From DATELY01 sp040513115 (lineage in GTDB: Bacteria > Pseudomonadota > Gammaproteobacteria > Steroidobacterales > Steroidobacteraceae), in the NCBI GenBank assembly GCA_040513115.1, contig JBEVDW010000161.1, forward strand, positions 1 through 11,367: 11,367 bases of DNA, in the 5' to 3' direction. Under the pieces are notes generated by a model. The model made no database searches and was not told the origin of the DNA. It saw nothing but the letters and a program-made list of their open reading frames with translations. This document shows positions 6,788-11,367 of the stretch, piece after piece. A program made the translations under genes and the position numbers. Position 1 is the stretch's first letter. Each line of letters starts with the position of its first letter.

Positions 6788-8038
6788 TTAACTCAACATG
6801 CGCTGGACCACGCCTAGCGCGGCGACGAGCTGATCGACTTCAGCGAAGGTGTTGTAGAAGGAGAAGGACGCGCGCGCCGTGGCCGGCACGTTGAAGAAGT
6901 CCATGACCGGCATCGCGCAATGATGTCCGGTGCGGATCGCGACGCCTTCGGTGTCGACAATCGTGCCGATGTCGTGCGGATGTATCCCATCCAGCACGAA
7001 AGAAACCACCGCCGCCTTCTTCTCGGCCGTGCCGATGATCCGCAAACCGGGAACCTGCGACAGCTCGTTAGTCGCGTAGACCAGCAATTCGTGCTCGTAC
7101 GCGGCGATGCGGTCCATGCCAATCGCGGTCAAGTAGTCAATGGCGGCGCCAAGTCCGATCACGCCAGCGATGTCCGGCGTGCCCGCCTCGAACTTCCACG
7201 GGATCTGATTGAACTGCGTGCGCTCGAAAGTCACCGACAGGATCATGTCGCCGCCGCCTTGCCAGGGTGGCATTGCTTCGAGCAACGACTCGCGGCCAAA
7301 GAGCACACCCACACCGGTGGGGCCGACCATCTTGTGGCCCGAGAAGCAATAGAAGTCGCAATCCAGTGCGCGGACGTCGACGGACTGATGCGGTACTGCC
7401 TGCGCGCCATCGAGCAGCACTGGGATGCCACGTTGCTTCGCTGCGGCAATGAAGCGCTCTACGGGGATGATCGTGCCGAGCGCGTTTGATACGTGAGCCA
7501 ATGCGAGCAGTTTCGTGCGCTCGCTCAGCAGTTCGATGAAGCGGTCGAATTCGACTTCGCCGCGCTGATTGATCGGGATGACTTTGAGCTGCGCGCCCGT
7601 CTGCTCGCACAGGAGCTGCCACGGCACGATGTTGGCGTGATGTTCAAGGCCAGAGATGAGGATCTCGTCGCCGGGTTTGAAGCGGCTGCGTCCGTAGGAT
7701 TGCGCGACCAGATTGATCGCTTCCGTCGTGCCGCGCGTGAAGATGATCTCTCGGGAGCTGCCGGCATTGATGAAGTGGCGTACTCGCTCGCGTGCCCCTT
7801 CGAAGGCATCAGTCGCTCTCTGGCTCAACGTGTGTACGCCACGATGCACGTTGGCGTGATCGCGTTCGTAATAGCGGCTCATGGCATCGATCACGGACTG
7901 TGGCCGCTGGCTCGAGGCTGCATTGTCTAGAAACGCGAGCGGCTTGCCACGTATCTGCTGGTGCAGGATGGGGAAGTCGCGCCGCACGGCCTCGACCTCG
8001 AAGGTCGTGACACGCTCGAGTGGACGACTGGCGCTCAT
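6788..8038 (-). CDS. sufS: SufS cysteine desulfurase (type II)
   Basis: SufS is a PLP enzyme that takes sulfur from L-cysteine, leaving alanine and an enzyme-bound persulfide for iron-sulfur assembly. Residues seen: H133 in LEHHAN stacking on PLP, D210 and Q213 (DGAQAVPH), the Schiff-base lysine K236 in SGHKMVGPTG, catalytic C374 in RTGHHCAMP, and R389. Length, 416 residues, is typical of the SufS/CsdA group. C374 lies in the short type II loop, unlike the longer IscS loop. H355 in HPHD lies 19 residues before C374. This equals H342 of B. subtilis SufS, which takes over a zinc ligand from SufU, whereas E. coli SufS has Tyr there and uses SufE. ATG 8038 overlaps the sufD stop (ATGA, 8035-8038) and has GGGAG seven bases upstream. 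Confidence 0.96.
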   Translation of the reverse strand: MSASRPLERVTTFEVEAVRRDFPILHQQIRGKPLAFLDNAASSQRPQSVIDAMSRYYERDHANVHRGVHTLSQRATDAFEGARERVRHFINAGSSREIIFTRGTTEAINLVAQSYGRSRFKPGDEILISGLEHHANIVPWQLLCEQTGAQLKVIPINQRGEVEFDRFIELLSERTKLLALAHVSNALGTIIPVERFIAAAKQRGIPVLLDGAQAVPHQSVDVRALDCDFYCFSGHKMVGPTGVGVLFGRESLLEAMPPWQGGGDMILSVTFERTQFNQIPWKFEAGTPDIAGVIGLGAAIDYLTAIGMDRIAAYEHELLVYATNELSQVPGLRIIGTAEKKAAVVSFVLDGIHPHDIGTIVDTEGVAIRTGHHCAMPVMDFFNVPATARASFSFYNTFAEVDQLVAALGVVQRMLS

Positions 8039-9348
8039 GCAGGAACTCCCAATGGCAGACTCAACTTGTCAGCCAGCTTCTCGTGCAAGTAAGCGCGCAG
8101 CTCATCGCCTGGCACGGCACTCAGAACAGACTCGGCGAAGGCGTGAATCAACAGCACGCGTGCTTCCTGTTCATCGATCCCGCGCGAGCGCAAATAGAAC
8201 AGCGAGGCGGGATCGAGGCGGCCCGTCGTTGCGCCATGGCTGCATTTCACGTCGTGGGCATAGATCTCGAGATCCGGTTTGCTGTCGATCTCAGCTTGCG
8301 CCGACAGCAGCAGGTTGCGGCTGGACTGATGCGCTTCGATCTTCTGCGCGCCCGGATGCACAACCGCCTTGCCATTGAAGATGCCGCGCCCCCGCTCATG
8401 CGCGATGCCGCGGTAGTTCTCATCGCTCAACGTCTGCGGCGCGAGGTGGTCGATGCGTGTGTGCACGTCGAGATGCTGTGTGGCGCGTGGGAAGAAGAGA
8501 CCGTCGAGCTCGGCACGAGCGCCCTTGTCCTCGAGACGCACGTTCAAATCGGTGCGGCCCAAGCCGGCACCCAGCGCGAGCTCGGTGAAGCGATAATGGC
8601 TGTCGCGCTGCTGACTCACGTGAATCGAGCCGATGTGGAACGCGCGTAACGACTCTTCCTGCAGGCGGCAGTGTGTGAGATCTGCGTTCGGCTCGAGCGT
8701 GATGGCAGTCTGGGCGTTGGTGAACTGCTCCAGGTCGGCGCTCGTAAGGTAGTGCTCGATCAAGGTCATCCGGCTGTTGTGCCCGACACGGACGATCACG
8801 CGCGGATGGCTCATCTGCGACGACACGTCCGTCCACAGGTGCAGCAGGTGGACGGGCTTCGCGCAATCGATACCAGGCGCAAGCTCGAGCAAGAGGGCTG
8901 CTTCCAGAAATGCCGTGTTCAGATCGCGGAAGGCGGTGGGTTCGATCCCTGTGAGCTCGGCGAGGATCAGTTGCGTGAGCTGAGTGTCGGCGCTTGCCGC
9001 GCGATTCCACGTGCGCACGCGCAAACCTTCACAAGATGTTTCCGACAATCCAGGCGCGTACGTGCCGTTCACGAACACGAGGCGGGCGGCATTGAAGCTA
9101 GGCAGGCGCTTCGCGTCGACAGTGATAGAACCACCCGTTGCCAGGGAGAAGTTGCGTGACTCCAGTCGCCGCAGGTTCGTGTAGTGCCACGCCTCATCGC
9201 GTTGGGTCGGGAAGCCTCGCGCAAGAAACCTTTCCAGCGCGCTGCTCTGGGCCGTCTGCAGCTCCGCTGTCGCCGGTGGGCGCGACGCAAACAGCGCTTG
9301 GAGGCGCTCGAGCGAGGCCGGCACGAGCTGTTTGAGGTTAGCGCTCAT
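8035..9348 (-). CDS. sufD: SufD, subunit of the SufBCD iron-sulfur scaffold
   Basis: SufD pairs with SufB, and two SufC ATPases bind them to form the SufBC2D scaffold on which clusters are built; SufD is also linked to iron entry. The 437-residue protein has a variable helical N-terminus (1-150) with DEAWHYTNL at 51-59. A beta-helix core follows, and then a conserved C-terminal part that contacts SufC (LDVHTRIDHL 293-302, DVKCSHGATTGRLD 366-379). H371 in CSHGA corresponds to the E. coli SufD histidine (H360) needed for assembly, and C369 beside it is also conserved. Hydrophobic and polar residues alternate through the core as expected of the fold. ATG 9348 overlaps the sufC stop as ATGA. Unlike its neighbours, sufD has only a poor ribosome site (AAAGTG), so it probably depends on translation of sufC. 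Confidence 0.94.
   Translation of the reverse strand: MSANLKQLVPASLERLQALFASRPPATAELQTAQSSALERFLARGFPTQRDEAWHYTNLRRLESRNFSLATGGSITVDAKRLPSFNAARLVFVNGTYAPGLSETSCEGLRVRTWNRAASADTQLTQLILAELTGIEPTAFRDLNTAFLEAALLLELAPGIDCAKPVHLLHLWTDVSSQMSHPRVIVRVGHNSRMTLIEHYLTSADLEQFTNAQTAITLEPNADLTHCRLQEESLRAFHIGSIHVSQQRDSHYRFTELALGAGLGRTDLNVRLEDKGARAELDGLFFPRATQHLDVHTRIDHLAPQTLSDENYRGIAHERGRGIFNGKAVVHPGAQKIEAHQSSRNLLLSAQAEIDSKPDLEIYAHDVKCSHGATTGRLDPASLFYLRSRGIDEQEARVLLIHAFAESVLSAVPGDELRAYLHEKLADKLSLPLGVPA
8046..8050 (-). promoter_or_regulatory. Ribosome binding site of sufS
   Basis: GGGAG, read on the minus strand, sits seven bases before ATG 8038, inside the last codons of sufD. It is the clearest Shine-Dalgarno sequence in the operon and fixes the sufS start at the ATGA overlap. 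Confidence 0.65.
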
Positions 9349-10094
9349 GCGGCACTTTGCGCGAGCCAGTCATAGCCGCGTTTTTCCAGCTCTAGGGCGA
9401 GCGACTTGTCACCGGTCTTGACGATGCGCCCGCCGGACAGAACGTGAACCTTGTCCGGCACGATGTAGTCGAGCAGGCGCTGATAGTGGGTCACCAGCAC
9501 GATCGCTCGATCGGGGCTACGCAGGCTGTTCACACCGTTCGCCACCACGCGCAGCGCATCGATGTCCAGACCCGAATCTGTTTCGTCTAGAAGGCACAGC
9601 TTTGGCTCGAGTACCGACATCTGCAGAATCTCGTTGCGCTTCTTTTCGCCACCGGAGAAGCCTTCGTTCACGCCGCGATTCAAGAAGCTCTCGTTCATCT
9701 GCATGAGCTTCATCTTCTCGCGGATGAGCGTGAGGAATTCATATGCGTCGAGTTCGGGTAGCCCGCGATGGCGGCGCGCCGCATTGAGCGCAGCCTTCAG
9801 TAGATACACGTTGTTCACGCCGGGAATCTCGACGGGATACTGGAAGGCGAGGAAAACCCCGGCGCGCGCACGTTCTTCAGGCGGTAACGCGAGCAAATCC
9901 TGCCCGAAGTACGTAACGGTGCCCGACTGAACTTCGTAGCCGTCTCGGCCTGCCAGCACTTGCACGAGCGTGCTCTTGCCGGAGCCATTGGGCCCCATGA
10001 TGGCGTGCATTTCACCCGCGCCAACTTCGAGGCTCACGCCCTGGAGGATTTTCTTGTCGCCTGCGCTGACGTGCAGGTTCTTGATGCTCAACAC
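9345..10094 (-). CDS. sufC: SufC, ABC-type ATPase of the SufBCD scaffold
   Basis: SufC hydrolyses ATP to drive shape changes in SufBC2D; it is a soluble member of the ABC ATPase family and not a transporter. All nucleotide-binding motifs are intact: Walker A GPNGSGKST (34-42), Q-loop Q85 in AFQYP, ABC signature FSGGEKKR (146-152), Walker B LCLLDE ending D170-E171, D-loop SGLD (174-177) and switch histidine H203. FSGGEKKR followed by NEILQM is the usual SufC form. Length, 249 residues, is standard. The start is GTG (10092-10094), supported by GGAG eight bases upstream. It lies 24 bases after the sufB stop, the largest gap in this operon, yet I see no promoter or terminator there. Its stop overlaps the sufD start. 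Confidence 0.97.
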   Translation of the reverse strand: MLSIKNLHVSAGDKKILQGVSLEVGAGEMHAIMGPNGSGKSTLVQVLAGRDGYEVQSGTVTYFGQDLLALPPEERARAGVFLAFQYPVEIPGVNNVYLLKAALNAARRHRGLPELDAYEFLTLIREKMKLMQMNESFLNRGVNEGFSGGEKKRNEILQMSVLEPKLCLLDETDSGLDIDALRVVANGVNSLRSPDRAIVLVTHYQRLLDYIVPDKVHVLSGGRIVKTGDKSLALELEKRGYDWLAQSAA

Positions 10095-10102
10095 GCTGGA
10101 AA

Positions 10103-10106
10103 CTCC
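10103..10106 (-). promoter_or_regulatory. Ribosome binding site of sufC
   Basis: GGAG, read on the minus strand, lies eight bases before the GTG at 10092-10094, in the 24-base gap after sufB. This spacing supports GTG as the true sufC start, and MLSIKNLHVS is a normal SufC beginning. Confidence 0.6.
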
Positions 10107-10118
10107 GATAACGGCAGA

Positions 10119-11367
10119 TCAGCCAACCGAGCCTTCGAGGCTCACGGCCAAGAGATTTTGAGCTTCGACGGCGAACTCCATCGGCAGCTCTTTGAAGACG
10201 GCTTTGCAAAAGCCGTTGACGATCATGTTCACCGCGTCCTCTTCCGAGATGCCGCGGCTTAGACAATAGAACAACTGATCATCGCCAATCTTCGATGTCG
10301 TCGCCTCGTGCTCGACGACAGCGCTGGGATGACGAATTTCCATGTAGGGGAACGTGTGCGCGCCGCACTTCTCGCCCATGAGCAGCGAGTCGCACTGGGT
10401 GTAATTACGCGCGCCTTCCGCGCTCGGCAGTATCTTCACGAGACCGCGGTACGTGTTCTGGCCGTGACCCGCGGAGATGCCTTTGGAGACGATCGTGCTC
10501 TTCGTGTTCCGGCCGATGTGGATCATCTTCGTCCCGGTATCGGCCTGCTGATAATTGTTGACGACGGCGACGGAGTAGAACTCGCCAACCGAGTTGTCGC
10601 CCTTCAACACGCAGCTCGGATATTTCCAGGTGATCGCCGAACCAGTCTCTACTTGTGTCCAGCTGATGCGCGAGTTGGCGCCACGGCATTCGCCACGCTT
10701 GGTCACGAAGTTGTAGATGCCGCCGCGGCCGTTCTCATCGCCGGGATACCAGTTCTGCACCGTGGAGTACTTGATGTTCGCATTGTCGAGCGCAACGAGC
10801 TCCACGACGGCTGCGTGCAGTTGGTTTTCATCACGCATCGGCGCCGTGCAGCCTTCGAGATAGCTCACGGAGGCGCCTTCGTCCGCGATGATCAATGTGC
10901 GCTCGAACTGACCCGTCTTCGCAGCATTGATGCGGAAATAGGTGGAGAGCTCCATCGGACAACGCACGCCTCTGGGCACGTACACGAAGGACCCATCGGT
11001 AAACACGGCGGAATTCAGTGCGGCGAAGAAGTTGTCGCCATGCGGTACGACGGTGCCCAGGTACTGCTCCACGAGCTGTGGATGCGTCTGCACCGCTTCC
11101 GAGAACGAGCAGAAGATGACGCCCGCTTTGGCGAGACGATCTTTGAACGTGGTGGCGACGGAGACGCTGTCGAAGACCGCATCGACGGCTACGCCGGCGA
11201 GCTTGGCGCGTTCGTGCAGCGGAATGCCCAGCTTGTCGTAGGTCTCGAGCAGCTTCGGATCGACTTCCTCGAGACTTTTGGGCGCGTTCGCTTTTGGCTT
11301 CGGCGCCGAGTAGTAGGAAATCGTCTGGTAGTCGATCGGGTTGTAGTGCACGCGGGCCCAGCGCGGT
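10119..11367 (-). CDS. sufB: SufB, core subunit of the SufBCD scaffold (5' end outside the window)
   Basis: SufB holds the site where sulfur is received and the new cluster forms. The gene is cut by the right edge: the frame stays open to 11367 and reads PRWARVHYNPIDYQ, which aligns with the PHW...HY region of E. coli SufB. The GTG at 11349-11351 is therefore an internal valine, not a start. Roughly 70-80 N-terminal residues are missing. Counting that valine as 1, C222 in KRGECRGAN and C320 in YTQCDSLL match E. coli SufB C254 and C405, which handle sulfur, and HEATTS at 348-353 carries the conserved His-Glu pair. The CxxCxxxC insert of E. coli after YYSAP is absent, as in many non-enteric SufB proteins. 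The stop is TGA 10119-10121, followed by sufC. Any promoter or regulator gene of the operon (IscR/SufR type) would lie beyond the window. Confidence 0.97.
   Translation of the reverse strand, partial: PRWARVHYNPIDYQTISYYSAPKPKANAPKSLEEVDPKLLETYDKLGIPLHERAKLAGVAVDAVFDSVSVATTFKDRLAKAGVIFCSFSEAVQTHPQLVEQYLGTVVPHGDNFFAALNSAVFTDGSFVYVPRGVRCPMELSTYFRINAAKTGQFERTLIIADEGASVSYLEGCTAPMRDENQLHAAVVELVALDNANIKYSTVQNWYPGDENGRGGIYNFVTKRGECRGANSRISWTQVETGSAITWKYPSCVLKGDNSVGEFYSVAVVNNYQQADTGTKMIHIGRNTKSTIVSKGISAGHGQNTYRGLVKILPSAEGARNYTQCDSLLMGEKCGAHTFPYMEIRHPSAVVEHEATTSKIGDDQLFYCLSRGISEEDAVNMIVNGFCKAVFKELPMEFAVEAQNLLAVSLEGSVG

Noticed and set aside
8020..8649. 209-codon open frame on the plus strand opposite sufD
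   Set aside because: It overlaps conserved SufD motifs read on the other strand and resembles no family I know.
11349..11351. GTG as the start codon of sufB
   Set aside because: The frame continues to the window edge with residues that align to SufB family sequence (PRWARVHY), so the GTG codes for an internal valine.

Overview
This window looks like chromosomal DNA from a GC-rich proteobacterium. Coding regions have strong G/C at third codon positions and tightly packed operons. A gammaproteobacterium of the Xanthomonadales or Steroidobacterales kind is my best guess, from the SUF gene order (sufB-C-D-S-U-T plus a Rieske ferredoxin) and the presence of a SixA-type phosphatase. I could not test this taxonomy, so it is inference. 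I see no mobile elements, tRNA or rRNA genes, or CRISPR arrays.

Layout. Positions 1-404 hold no confidently identified gene: one weak 101-codon reading frame whose last ~22 codons look genuinely coding, then ~100 bases of leader. On the + strand, 405-4970 is a two-gene amino-acid catabolic unit. putA encodes a bifunctional proline dehydrogenase / glutamate semialdehyde dehydrogenase without the DNA-binding domain. Nine bases later sdaA encodes an iron-sulfur L-serine ammonia-lyase. On the - strand, 11367 down to 4977 is one long, almost gapless operon read in the order sufB (5' end outside the window), sufC, sufD, sufS, sufU, sufT, a small Rieske [2Fe-2S] ferredoxin, and sixA. The two units converge, with only six bases between the stop codons of sdaA and sixA.

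How the genes work together. SufS takes sulfur from cysteine and SufU, rather than SufE, relays it to the SufBCD scaffold. SufT is a maturation or transfer factor. The Rieske ferredoxin could supply electrons or be a client. SixA is a histidine phosphatase whose role here is unclear. SdaA needs a [4Fe-4S] cluster, so it is a plausible client of the machinery encoded opposite it. PutA yields glutamate and SdaA yields pyruvate, so the + strand unit feeds amino-acid carbon into central metabolism.

Most of the window is well-known housekeeping biology. The least explained part is the 3' tail of the suf operon (sufT - Rieske - sixA), with overlapping stop and start codons at both junctions. Sequence details worth checking are the SufU-type zinc-swap histidine in SufS, extra cysteines in SufU and in the Rieske protein, and the possible gene remnant at the left edge.
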